This document shows positions 25,403 through 34,478 of a stretch of DNA of 64,000 bases, piece by piece (the first letter of the stretch is position 1; each line of letters opens with the position of its first letter). Under the pieces are notes generated by a model. It ran no database searches. It was given only the letters and a program-made list of their open reading frames with translations, and was not told the DNA's origin. The stretch comes from CAVSQX01 sp963730225 (lineage in GTDB: Bacteria; Planctomycetota; Phycisphaerae; Tepidisphaerales; Tepidisphaeraceae): assembly GCA_963730225.1 (NCBI GenBank), contig CAVSQX010000004.1, positions 62,001-126,000 on the forward strand, read 5' to 3'. A program made the position numbers and the translations under genes.

Positions 25403-28400
25403 TCACTTGCCGACTCGCCGTCGCCGGCGGCCGAGCAATCCCACGGCTCCGATCGCCAGCAGGCCCAGGCTCGTCGGCTCGGGAACGGCCGTGCCGCCGG
25501 AGGATCCGCCGTCGATCTGCGACGTGTTGATCGCCACCATCTCCGACGGGGCCGCATCCAGACCGGCCAGGCTCGCGCCCTGGGTGTTGAAGGCGTTGTC
25601 GATCAGCGTGTAGTCGTCGCCGTTCACGATGCCATCGTAATTGAAATCGCCGTTGTGCCAACCGGTGAGGTTGTTGTTGAAGCCGTTGTCGATCAGCGTG
25701 TAGTCCGAGCCGTTCACCACGCCGTCCAGGTTGGCATCGCCGAAGTAGGTGTACTTCACCAGCACATCGGTGCTGGTGACGGTTTGGCCGTCGAAAGTGC
25801 CGATCAGCGTTCCACCGCTTCCGTTGCTGTTCAACTCCACGCCCAGTGCGGTGTTGGAGCCGGCCGCGGCGGTCGAGGAGGTGATGCCGGAGGCGCCGTT
25901 CCACGGGCCGCCGTGGTAACCGCTGGCGATCAGCGAGGTGATTCCCGACTGGCTGCCGTTGTGCACAACCATGTCGTTGTTGCTCAGATCGAGCTTGCCA
26001 TTGGCGGAGATCGTCAGGGCGGAGGTCACCACGACGCTGCGTGTCGCCGTCGTCGCGGCGGTTGCCACGGTGGCCGAGCCATTGACGATGTTCAGCGAAG
26101 CCAGGTTGCGGACCAGGAATCCGCTGCTGCCGGCCGCAAGGCTCAGCGCACCGGCGGTAGCACCGACGCCGCTGGTGCCGATCGTGATCGGCGAAGAGGC
26201 GATAGATCCGCTGGGCGTGAGGCTCAGCGTGCCCTGATTGATGGCGGTTGGGCCGGTGTAGCCGTTGGCGGTGGCCAAGGTGAGCGAAGAGGTTCCGGTC
26301 TTGGTCAGGCCGGTGGAGCCGTTGATCGCGCCGGTGCCGGAGATGGTGTAGTTGCCGCTGCTGTTGTTCACCGTCACCGAGCCGGGCTGCACCATGGCGT
26401 TGAGCGTCACGTTGTAGGCGGTGGAATTCTGTCCAACGCCGTTGCCGAAGTTGTTGGCGTCGTTGAAGGTGACCAAAGCGCCGTCGCTGTAGAGCGCCGG
26501 GGCGGAGCCGTTGTTCCAGTTCTGGTTGGCGGTGTCCCAATGGATACCATCGCCGGTTCCGCCGGCGTCGTCCCAGGTGAGCGACGCGGGGCCGGAAGTA
26601 ACGACGACCAGATCGATGAAGCCGGGATCAACCGCGGTGCTCAGCGAGTATGCAAGGCCGCCGGGCGCGGCAGGCAGAGCGAAGTTGCCAAGGGTAATGC
26701 CGGTGAGAGTTCCGCCGATCAGTCGGTAATCCTTGCCGGCAGCGGGCGAGCCGCCGAAAGTGAGGGCGGTGCCGCTGGCGATGCTGACGGTTCCACTGCC
26801 CAGGGTTAGCAGGTCGCCGTTGGTGACGACGCTGCTGCCGGTGCCCAGATCGAAATTCAAAGTGGTCAGCGACGCGGGAGTTCCGCTGGAAGTCAACCCA
26901 CCGATGGCAAGGGCGCCGACGGTTCCGATTCCACCGGGAGCGATGGTGTGGGGGCCGGTGCCGGCCAGGAGATTGCCGCTGATGCTCCCGACCAGCCCGC
27001 TGGCCAGCGTGCCACCGTTGAGAGTGACGTTTCCGGTGCCGGTGGCCGAGCCGGTGGTGTTGGCGACGATGAGGGTTCCCTGATTCAGTGCGGTGCCGCC
27101 GGTGTAGGTGTTGGCTCCGGTGAGCTCAAGGACACCGAGCCCGGCCTTGGTGACCAGCTCGACGTTGGTGTTGTAATTCTTGAGCACGGAACTGATCAAA
27201 AGATCGACGCCGGGCGTCGGGCCGGTGGTGACGTTTCCGGGAGCGGTAGTGATGGTGAGAGGATTTTCGATGCTGACCGTTGTGGCGCTGAAGACGGCGG
27301 TGGTGCTGGCCGAGTTGGTGACGATGGAAGCGGGCCCGCTGCTGATGGCGCCGTTCTGCGGACCTTGCAGCGAGTATTCGCCGTTGGTGTCGCCGAGGTT
27401 GGTGGCCACGTTGGTGATGGTGCCGCCGGTGAAAACGAGATTGGGCAGCGTGATTCGATAGCTGGCGGTGCCCAGATCGGTAACGGTTCCGCCAACGATG
27501 TTGAGTTGGCCGGGTGAAGTATCTCCGCCGTTGTAACCCAGGGAATCGGCCGCTGCGCCGATGAGGGTTCCGGCGGCGTCGATGGTAGTGTTGCCCAACC
27601 CCAGCGAGGTGGAACCACCGGATCCGTTGGCGATGACGGTGCCGTTGGCGACGGTGACACCGCCGGAGAATGTGCTGTTGGTTGTGAGGGTCAGCGTTCC
27701 CGATCCGGCCTGCGTGATCGCGCCGGTGCCGGTGATGACGCCGGCAATGGAGACGTTGGTGGAAACATCCATGGTCAGCAGGCCGTTATCGACAAGCCCG
27801 CCGACACCCAGCGTTCCAGCCGCGCCGCCGATTCCGACCTGGATTCCGCCGCTGTTGATGATGGTGGTGCCGTAGGTGTTGGTTCCGGTGAGCGTGATTG
27901 TTCCCGAGCCGTTCTGCGTGAATGTGCCGCCGCCGGCGATGTTGCCGGAGAAAGTCGGGCTGGTGTTCAGATCGTAAATCAGATTGCCCGAGTCGTTGAC
28001 GGCAGTGGATGGGCTGAGGCTGCCCGCCGAGCCGCCGACGCCGATTTGCAAAGTGCTGCCGAAGCTGACGGTGGTGGCTCCGGTGTAGGTGTTGGCGCCG
28101 GTGAGGGTAAGCGAACCGGAGCTGATGGTGAAGGCGGTTCCGGCGCTGCCGCTGCCGGCGGGGACGTTGTTCTGAATGACACCGCCGAAAGTCGCCGAGC
28201 CCGAGCCGGCGTAGACGAGAGTGCCGACCGTGGTGGTGTTGCTGTTGGCGATGGTGCCTGTGCCGGTGAGCGTGCCGATGCTGGGGCTGTTGCCGCCCAG
28301 ATCGAGCACGCCACCGCCGGCGATCGAGACCGACGCGCCGCCGGGCAGGGCGTTGGCGGCGCCGAGTTGAATCGTGCCACTGTTGATCGTGGTGCCGCCG

Positions 28401-28996
28401 GAATAACTGTTGCCGCCGGTATTGGCCAGGATCAAAGTGCCGGTGCCGCTCATCGACAGGCCCGTCAATCCGGTGATCGCGCCGCTGCCGGTGAAGGTGT
28501 ACGTGTGGCTGGTGCTAACCGCCACGGCAGCCGGCGTCAGCGAGGTCGTGAGGTTGACCAGATAATGGTTGCTGTTGGTGTCGTTGAAGGTGACGCTGTC
28601 AAATTGATAGAAGCGATACGGATCGGATGAGGCGGAGCTCAGCCAATTTTGCTGGCCCTGCACGTCCCAATCGGTGCCATTGCCGCCGCCGGGATTGTTG
28701 TTCCAGGTGAGCGACGCCGGGCTGCCGATTACCGAAACGATGATCGACGTTCCGCCCGTGCCCAGCGACGGGGTAAAGGTGGTGCGGCCGACATTGAACG
28801 GCGTGAACGCCAGCGAATTGCTCAGCGTCGGCGCGGTGAGGATGGTGTAGCTGCTTAGCGTCGGGGCGGAGATCACGCCGAAGGCGAATTGCCCGCTGTT
28901 GAGGCTGGCGAAGCTGGTGGCGACGATCTCGCTCATGTCGGGCGCCGTTGACGTCGAACACGAGGTTTCCGCCGTTGTCGGTGATGCTGTTGACAC
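25403..28996 (-). CDS. Giant beta-strand-repeat surface protein 3, fragment C with dockerin-like and PEP-CTERM tail
   Basis: This is the C-terminal fragment of giant protein 3 (about 2945 residues in total). Sense starts near 28941, where removal of one base from a GGG (plus strand) joins Asn-Gly-Ala to Asp-Met-Ser-Glu. It has supermodules starting near 28710 (SLTWNNNPGGGNGTDWD...DSVTFNDTNSN) and 26585 (SLTWDDAGGTGDGIHWD), many beta-strand repeats (NSYSGGTTI, NTYTGATTV), the EF-hand-like doublet and a PEP-CTERM tail VPEPTSLGLLAIGAVGLLGRRRRR. The last 1180 bp match giant gene 1 almost exactly. It converges on the DUF2905 gene with about 150 nt between the stops. Confidence 0.87.
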   Translation of the reverse strand: MSTASPTTAETSCSTSTAPDMSEIVATSFASLNSGQFAFGVISAPTLSSYTILTAPTLSNSLAFTPFNVGRTTFTPSLGTGGTSIIVSVIGSPASLTWNNNPGGGNGTDWDVQGQQNWLSSASSDPYRFYQFDSVTFNDTNSNHYLVNLTTSLTPAAVAVSTSHTYTFTGSGAITGLTGLSMSGTGTLILANTGGNSYSGGTTINSGTIQLGAANALPGGASVSIAGGGVLDLGGNSPSIGTLTGTGTIANSNTTTVGTLVYAGSGSATFGGVIQNNVPAGSGSAGTAFTISSGSLTLTGANTYTGATTVSFGSTLQIGVGGSAGSLSPSTAVNDSGNLIYDLNTSPTFSGNIAGGGTFTQNGSGTITLTGTNTYGTTIINSGGIQVGIGGAAGTLGVGGLVDNGLLTMDVSTNVSIAGVITGTGAITQAGSGTLTLTTNSTFSGGVTVANGTVIANGSGGSTSLGLGNTTIDAAGTLIGAAADSLGYNGGDTSPGQLNIVGGTVTDLGTASYRITLPNLVFTGGTITNVATNLGDTNGEYSLQGPQNGAISSGPASIVTNSASTTAVFSATTVSIENPLTITTAPGNVTTGPTPGVDLLISSVLKNYNTNVELVTKAGLGVLELTGANTYTGGTALNQGTLIVANTTGSATGTGNVTLNGGTLASGLVGSISGNLLAGTGPHTIAPGGIGTVGALAIGGLTSSGTPASLTTLNFDLGTGSSVVTNGDLLTLGSGTVSIASGTALTFGGSPAAGKDYRLIGGTLTGITLGNFALPAAPGGLAYSLSTAVDPGFIDLVVVTSGPASLTWDDAGGTGDGIHWDTANQNWNNGSAPALYSDGALVTFNDANNFGNGVGQNSTAYNVTLNAMVQPGSVTVNNSSGNYTISGTGAINGSTGLTKTGTSSLTLATANGYTGPTAINQGTLSLTPSGSIASSPITIGTSGVGATAGALSLAAGSSGFLVRNLASLNIVNGSATVATAATTATRSVVVTSALTISANGKLDLSNNDMVVHNGSQSGITSLIASGYHGGPWNGASGITSSTAAAGSNTALGVELNSNGSGGTLIGTFDGQTVTSTDVLVKYTYFGDANLDGVVNGSDYTLIDNGFNNNLTGWHNGDFNYDGIVNGDDYTLIDNAFNTQGASLAGLDAAPSEMVAINTSQIDGGSSGGTAVPEPTSLGLLAIGAVGLLGRRRRRVGK
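25416..26595 (-). repeat. 1180-bp inverted duplicate, copy 2
   Basis: This is the reverse-complement partner of 10040-11219: same length, no gaps, one mismatch seen (the codon for Leu in APALY is CTC here and CTG in copy 1). Beyond the boundary the upstream protein segments of the two genes are similar (for example GTGPHTIAPGG in both) but clearly diverged, which fits gene conversion or a recent copy of the terminal module. Confidence 0.9.
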
Positions 28997-30734
28997 TCAG
29001 CGGCGTACCGTTGGCGTCGGGAGTGATGCTGGCGGTGTTGGAATTGATTGAAACATCCGCGTTGGTAGTGCCGCCCCCGGCGAGATTGCCGGTGCTGTTG
29101 ATCGAAATAGTTCCCGTTCCTACGCCGTTGTACAACGCGCCTTCCACCGCCAGCGTACCGGCGTTGATCGTGGTCTGCCCGGTGTAATTGCTGGTGCCGG
29201 TGAGCGTGGTAACGCCGTTGCCGTTCTGATTCACCGGGCCCCCGCCGGTGATCGCATTGGCAATGGTCAGGGCATGATTGCTGGCAAAGTTGAGCGTGGC
29301 GTTGTTGGTGACCGTGCCGGAAGCGGCGCCGAGCGGAGAATTAAGATTGCCGCTGCTGGCCTGGCCCACTTGCAGCGTACCGCCGTTGATGGTGGTTCCA
29401 CCGGTGTAGGTATTATTGCCATCGAGAATCAGGGTGCCGCCGGGACTCACATTCAGGCCCGCGCCGTTCACGCCCGTACCGCCGAGGTTTTCCAATGTAA
29501 CCAAATCGCCGCCGTTGGGAGCCAGTTGGACGGTGGTGATCTGGTCGTTGCCGGTGTTGGTCCCGCTGCCGCCGATCGCGGAGCCGTTCATGTTCAAGAC
29601 TGCGTTATCGGTGACCATGAGAGTAGAATTGGTGGTTCCCTGCGTGCTGGGCACGGAAATCCCGCCGCTGATGTTGACGGTTCCGCCCCAGATGTTGAGG
29701 GTTGCCGTGACCGTCGCGGTGGTTGCCCCGGTGTTGACCTGATCGCCCAGGATCAAACCGTTCTGAATGGTCATGACGGCGGTGGAAGTATTGGAGTGGT
29801 TGCTGGCGGTGCCGCCGAATTCAAGCTCGGCGGTGGGGCCGGTTGCACTGGAGCCGCCGATGTCCGAGGCCAAGTTGATCGATTGGGCGCCGAACGTACC
29901 GGTGTCGAGAGACATGTATACATTGGGTGCGTTGGCCGTATTCCCGGTGTTTTGGCTGAGCACAACGGCGCCGGCCTGGATGTTAACGGTATCACCTGCG
30001 AGGAAAAGGTTAATGACGCGGCCTGCGGTGTAGGTTCCGGCGGTGGCCTGTCCGATGGTGATGTTGGCGACGGCCGACCCGCCGCCGGTTCCGGCGACGG
30101 TCAGGGAGTTGGAGGGCTGATCGAACGGGAATTCGATGGTGCTGCCGGTCTTGCCGATGCCGATGTTGATGGTGTTGGCCTGCAAGGTGTTGGATCCCAA
30201 CCCAAGCGTCAGCATCGAGGCGCCGCCGTCGTTGTTGTTCTGGGAATTGCCGATGTCGATTTCGCTGGCGTTGACGAAGTTGGTCGGGGGCGCATTGGTG
30301 TTGGGATTGTTGGTGTTGGCCAGGGAGAGGATGCCTTTGCTGTTGGTGCCAAGTCCCACGCCGAAGATACCGGTGGAATTGAAGCTGAAGCTGGAGAGGC
30401 CGGTGAGATCGACGGTGGTGGTGTCTTTGCCGCCGGTGTTGTTGCTGGGCTGGCCGGCATTGAAATTGCCGGCGCCGCTGATGGCCAGCGACCCGCCGCC
30501 GTTGACAGTCAGTGCGCCGGTGTAAACGGTGGCGTTGGTTGTGTTGTTGATTCCACCGACGTTGAAGTTCCCGTTGTCGGTGAGCACGACGCCGGGATCG
30601 ATCGTCAGCACGTCAGCCGAGCCGTTGTTGCTGGTACTGGAAAAGTTGCCGACGGCCGTGCTGAAGTTGATGGTGAGATTTCCGATATTGGTGGTGGTTC
30701 CACCGGTCGCCGGGACCGGCGTGCCCAGCACCAC
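28599..30734 (-). CDS. Giant beta-strand-repeat surface protein 3, fragment B
   Basis: This is the middle part of giant protein 3. Sense enters from fragment A near 30756, upstream of the first start codon in this frame (VGAVTNAVVLGTPVPATGG), and leaves near 28941. It contains parallel-beta segments rich in N, T, G and S, such as NTINIGIGKTGSTIEF and NNTYTGGTTINGGTLQVG, of the autotransporter-associated repeat type. The last 110 or so codons of this frame (28599-28940) are Arg/Gln/His-rich shadow. One base must be removed at each end to restore a single frame. Confidence 0.75.
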   Translation of the reverse strand: MVLGTPVPATGGTTTNIGNLTINFSTAVGNFSSTSNNGSADVLTIDPGVVLTDNGNFNVGGINNTTNATVYTGALTVNGGGSLAISGAGNFNAGQPSNNTGGKDTTTVDLTGLSSFSFNSTGIFGVGLGTNSKGILSLANTNNPNTNAPPTNFVNASEIDIGNSQNNNDGGASMLTLGLGSNTLQANTINIGIGKTGSTIEFPFDQPSNSLTVAGTGGGSAVANITIGQATAGTYTAGRVINLFLAGDTVNIQAGAVVLSQNTGNTANAPNVYMSLDTGTFGAQSINLASDIGGSSATGPTAELEFGGTASNHSNTSTAVMTIQNGLILGDQVNTGATTATVTATLNIWGGTVNISGGISVPSTQGTTNSTLMVTDNAVLNMNGSAIGGSGTNTGNDQITTVQLAPNGGDLVTLENLGGTGVNGAGLNVSPGGTLILDGNNTYTGGTTINGGTLQVGQASSGNLNSPLGAASGTVTNNATLNFASNHALTIANAITGGGPVNQNGNGVTTLTGTSNYTGQTTINAGTLAVEGALYNGVGTGTISINSTGNLAGGGTTNADVSINSNTASITPDANGTPLSVNSITDNGGNLVFDVNGARHERDRRHQLRQPQQRAIRLRRDLRPDAKQLHHPHRADAEQFAGVHAVQCRPHHLYPVAGHGRNVDHRFGNRQPGVAHLEQQSRRRQWHRLGRAGPAKLAELRLIRSVSLLSI

Positions 30735-33700
30735 CGCGTTGGTGACAGCGCCTACGCGCCGTGGGCGATCCCTGCGTGAGGCTGCCCTGATTGATGTTCA
30801 CTCCGCCGCCGTAGGTGTTGGTTCCGTTGAGCGTGAGGGTGCCCGAACCGTTCTGTGTGACCGAGCCACTCCCGCCGATGTTGTTGGAGAACGTTGGACC
30901 ATCGCCGCGATCGAAGACCAGCGACCCGTTGTTGGTTACGACCGAACTGGGATTCAACGTGCCCGAGCTGTTGCCTGAATCGATCTGAAGCGTGGCGCCG
31001 GTGTTGATAGTGGTGGCGCCGCCGTAGGTGTTGCCACCGTTGAGAACCAGCGTTCCGCCCGAGACGTTCAGCCCGCCGGTGCCGGTGATGGAGCCGCCGT
31101 AGCTGCCACCGCCGCTGATGGCCAGCGTGCCGGTTTGGTTCAACGTGATGCTGCCGTTGGTCTGACCGTTGTTGGCGCTGTTGAGGGTGGCGATCGTCTG
31201 GCTGGAGCCGAATGCGACTGTGCCGTTGTTGATGAGGTTGAGAGAACTGGCGATCAACCCGCCGGAAGCCACGGTCATCGACGTGCCGTTGCTGACGTTG
31301 GCGTTGGCGCCGGTGTACGAACCGCCGGAATTGATCGTCAGCGATCCGCCGGTGATGTTCATGTTCGCGCTGACGACTACACCGGTCGAGCCGATGATCA
31401 GCGCGCCGGAGTTGCTGATGTCGGTGTTGCCGCTGTAAGTGTTGGCGGTGTTGAGCGTGACGGTGCCGGGCCCGCCCCCGTCGATGGTTAGCGTGCCGGT
31501 TCCACCGATGCCGTTGCCGTTGCTGCTGTTGATGACGTAGCTCTTGCTGCTGTTGTTGAACGTCACCGTCTGCGGCTGCACGGCGGCGGTGATGTTCACG
31601 GTGTTGTTGGACGTGGAGTCGTCGAAGGTGACAAAGTCGTTGTTGTGGAAGACGTCGGGATTCGTACTGGACGTCTGGTTGTTCCAGTTCTTCGTCGATG
31701 CGATGTCCCACGCGCCGCTGTTGTTGGCGCCGACCCAGATCAGGTTCGACGGCGTGCCGGTCACGGTGACTTCAAGCTCGTTACCGGCAACAAACGGCGT
31801 GAAGGTCACGGTCCCAACGACGATCGGCGCCAGGAAGATGGAGTTGCTTAACGATCCGGCCGTGAGGATGGGGTAGGTGCCGGTAACAGGCGCACTGTCG
31901 GCGAACGAGAGCAGGGTGCCGCTGCCTAGCGTCGCGGTATTGTCCACGAGGATGGAATTCATCGTTGCACCGTTAAGCGCGAATGCCAGCGAGCCTCCGG
32001 TGGTGGTCAAGCTGCTCAAGTGAAGAATCCCGCCGTTGGCGTCGGGCATGATCGTGCCGGAAGTCAGCGACACCGGCGCGCTGATCTGATTGTTGCCGGC
32101 CAGCGTGCCGCCGTTCACGGTTACGGTTCCCGGCGAAGCGACGCCGGAATAGAGCGGGCCTTCGATCGCCAGCGTGCCGCTGGTGACGGTGGTGTTGCCG
32201 CTGTAGCTGTTGGTTCCGCTGAGCGTCTGCACCGTCGTGCCGTTGGTGCCCGCCATGATGAGTCCACCCGAACCGGTCAGCGATCCCGAATAGCTCCCGC
32301 CCAACGCTCCGATCTTGAGCGTGGCGGCTACTCCGTTGGTGTCGGCGAGGTTCACCGTGGCGTTGCTGGCAAGGCCTCCAATCTGGAAAGTGCCGATGCT
32401 CGGGCTGAAAGCGAGCGTTCCGCCGTTCATTGTCAGCACGCTATTGATGGCCGGCGTGGCGCTGCCGAATTGCAGCGTGCCGCCATTGAGGATGGTCGTG
32501 CCGGTGAACGTGTTATTGCCGGCCAGAATCAGCGTGCCGCCGGAGTTCATGTTCACGCCCGCCCCGTTGATGCCCAGCCCGCCCAGATTTTCGACGGTTG
32601 CGGTTTGACCGCTCGCAGGGAGATTGAGGTTATTAACCGGATGGGCAACCGAGGCGATGGAATTGCCTTCCATATTCAGAGTGCCCCCCGCCAGAGTGAG
32701 GGTGGTGCTGGCCGAGGCGGTATCGCCCGCCACGACATTGATGCTGATGTTGCCGTAGATGTTGGCCGTGCCGCCGTTGATGACAAACGTGCCGGCGTTA
32801 TTCGACGAGTTGGTGGCGTTGGCCAGATTGGCCAGATAAAAGTTGCCCGGCGTCGTTGGCGTGCCGACCTGCAACACGCCGGTAGCCGTGGTATTGGGTG
32901 TGCTGCCGCCCAGCGTGAAGGTACCGCTGACGCCAGAGGTGTCGGATCCGCTGGCATCGTCGGCCAGTTCCAGATTAGCCGCGTTGAACGTGCCGGTATC
33001 GAACGTGATCGCCGCGGGAATTGCCGATGCGGTTGCGCCGGCGAGTTCACCCACGATGACCGTTCCAGCCTGAACTGTCGCCGTGTGCCCGGCCAGCGAC
33101 AGGTTGCTGTTCTGGTTGAAAGACGCGGTTGTCGCGTCCGACAGCGTGATGTTGGCGGTCGACGTGCCGCCGGTCTCCCCGGCGATCGTGAGCGATCCGC
33201 CGCTGCCGGCAAACACCAGATTGCCGGATGATTTCCCCTGGCCCAGGGTAATGGTGTTCGCATTGATCACGTTGGTTCCACCGCCCAATAGAACCTGGCT
33301 GACGGCACTGCCCGGCGCATTGAGGGTGTTGCTATTGCCGACGGAAAAGGTGGCCGTCGTGATGGAATTCGCGGTGCCCGACAAAGTCAGCGTGCCCAGC
33401 GAACGGCCACCGAACCCCACGAGAAACTGGCCCGTGGTGGTGGAAAAGGTGAAGCTGCTCAGCGACGACAGGTTCATCGTCGCGGTATCCGTTCCCAGGC
33501 TGTTGCTTTCGGCCGACACACCCAGAGTGAAGTTGCCAGTTCCGGCGTTGATGTTCAGATTTCCCGTGCCCGCCGAGTTGAGCGTCACCGTAGTGCTTGC
33601 CGTGATGGCCGTGGTTGCCGCCACGCCGAACGACGCGGCTCCGTTGATGGTCAGCGTGTCGCCCGAGCCAATGTTCAGCGTGTCGGCCGTCGTGGAGTTG

Positions 33701-34239
33701 GTGGTGACGCTGAGCGAGGCGAAACTGTCGTTGGCATTGAGCACCAGATTCTGCCCACCGCTGCCGCCGTTGCCGTTGGCGCCTTGTCCTGAGTCGGAGC
33801 CCAGTTGCAACGCCGCCGTGCTGGCGATGGCGAAGTTGATTGTCTCGGCGGTCCCGCCCTGCGAGTTATCCGCCAACGCGCCGGTCAGGGCGATGTTGTT
33901 GCCGCCCAACACAAACGCGCCCGCGCCGTTTCCGAAGGTGAGCCCGCCGAACGATGTGCCGGCGGTGAAGTCGTTGTTGCTGGTCAACTGCGTCGATCCG
34001 CTGGAGGAACTGAACGACAGCAGATCGGCGGCGACTGGAATCTGGCCGGCATTGGTGGTGGTCCAGTTTCCGGTGGTCATCCAGTTGTCGTCGCCACCGC
34101 CACCAGCCCAGGTGTCGGTGACCGCCGAGCGGACCTGTCGCGCACAGAGCATTGCCGCCGCCGCGCCGGCCAACATCACCCGCGCCAGCTTCTTGCCGCC
34201 AGCGTTGCCAACCCGATTGTTCTTTTCCCGATTCCGCAT
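30613..34239 (-). CDS. Giant beta-strand-repeat surface protein 3, fragment A with signal peptide
   Basis: I chose the ATG at 34239 (MRNREKNNRVGN) because GGAGG lies five to six bases upstream; an in-frame start at 34266 lacks this. The N-terminus is basic, then hydrophobic with a cleavage region (LARVMLAGAAAAMLCARQVRSAV). The mature start is a supermodule (TDTWAGGGGDDNWMTTGNWTT). Further down is another near 31740 (NLIWVGANNSGAWD...NDFVTFDDST). The rest is autotransporter-associated beta-strand repeats. Sense ends near 30756; the tail to 30613 is out of frame. LacI regulator 1 lies upstream on the same strand, 239 nt away. Confidence 0.85.
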   Translation of the reverse strand: MRNREKNNRVGNAGGKKLARVMLAGAAAAMLCARQVRSAVTDTWAGGGGDDNWMTTGNWTTTNAGQIPVAADLLSFSSSSGSTQLTSNNDFTAGTSFGGLTFGNGAGAFVLGGNNIALTGALADNSQGGTAETINFAIASTAALQLGSDSGQGANGNGGSGGQNLVLNANDSFASLSVTTNSTTADTLNIGSGDTLTINGAASFGVAATTAITASTTVTLNSAGTGNLNINAGTGNFTLGVSAESNSLGTDTATMNLSSLSSFTFSTTTGQFLVGFGGRSLGTLTLSGTANSITTATFSVGNSNTLNAPGSAVSQVLLGGGTNVINANTITLGQGKSSGNLVFAGSGGSLTIAGETGGTSTANITLSDATTASFNQNSNLSLAGHTATVQAGTVIVGELAGATASAIPAAITFDTGTFNAANLELADDASGSDTSGVSGTFTLGGSTPNTTATGVLQVGTPTTPGNFYLANLANATNSSNNAGTFVINGGTANIYGNISINVVAGDTASASTTLTLAGGTLNMEGNSIASVAHPVNNLNLPASGQTATVENLGGLGINGAGVNMNSGGTLILAGNNTFTGTTILNGGTLQFGSATPAINSVLTMNGGTLAFSPSIGTFQIGGLASNATVNLADTNGVAATLKIGALGGSYSGSLTGSGGLIMAGTNGTTVQTLSGTNSYSGNTTVTSGTLAIEGPLYSGVASPGTVTVNGGTLAGNNQISAPVSLTSGTIMPDANGGILHLSSLTTTGGSLAFALNGATMNSILVDNTATLGSGTLLSFADSAPVTGTYPILTAGSLSNSIFLAPIVVGTVTFTPFVAGNELEVTVTGTPSNLIWVGANNSGAWDIASTKNWNNQTSSTNPDVFHNNDFVTFDDSTSNNTVNITAAVQPQTVTFNNSSKSYVINSSNGNGIGGTGTLTIDGGGPGTVTLNTANTYSGNTDISNSGALIIGSTGVVVSANMNITGGSLTINSGGSYTGANANVSNGTSMTVASGGLIASSLNLINNGTVAFGSSQTIATLNSANNGQTNGSITLNQTGTLAISGGGSYGGSITGTGGLNVSGGTLVLNGGNTYGGATTINTGATLQIDSGNSSGTLNPSSVVTNNGSLVFDRGDGPTFSNNIGGSGSVTQNGSGTLTLNGTNTYGGGVNINQGSLTQGSPTARRRCHQRGGAGHAGPGDRWNHHQYRKSHHQLQHGRRQLFQYQQQRLG

Positions 34240-34478
34240 ATCTGCCTCCGACTGATTGGTTACCAAACCCTCTGGATAAAACTGCCTGTGCGTCGGTCAA
34301 CCGACACGATCGCAGTAAAGCGACGACCCACCGTTAGACGGGCCGCCGCTGCGGGGGCTACATACTGACACTGCGGCAATTACGGCTTAGCCGCGACGCC
34401 GGAGACAACGTTTCGCCAAAATAACGATTCAAGACGCGCCCTCCGCAAAAAATCCGCTCCGTCTCCATCGGTCGGTCA

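Noticed and set aside
25314..25403. 29-codon frame starting in the TGATG at the end of giant gene 3
   Set aside because: Too short, no conserved feature, and it probably exists only because the copied gene end carries similar bases.
34419..34431. AATAACGATTCAA as a further regulator 1 operator before giant gene 3
   Set aside because: Only the AACGATT core agrees and the distance to the start is about 180 nt, so chance is likely.
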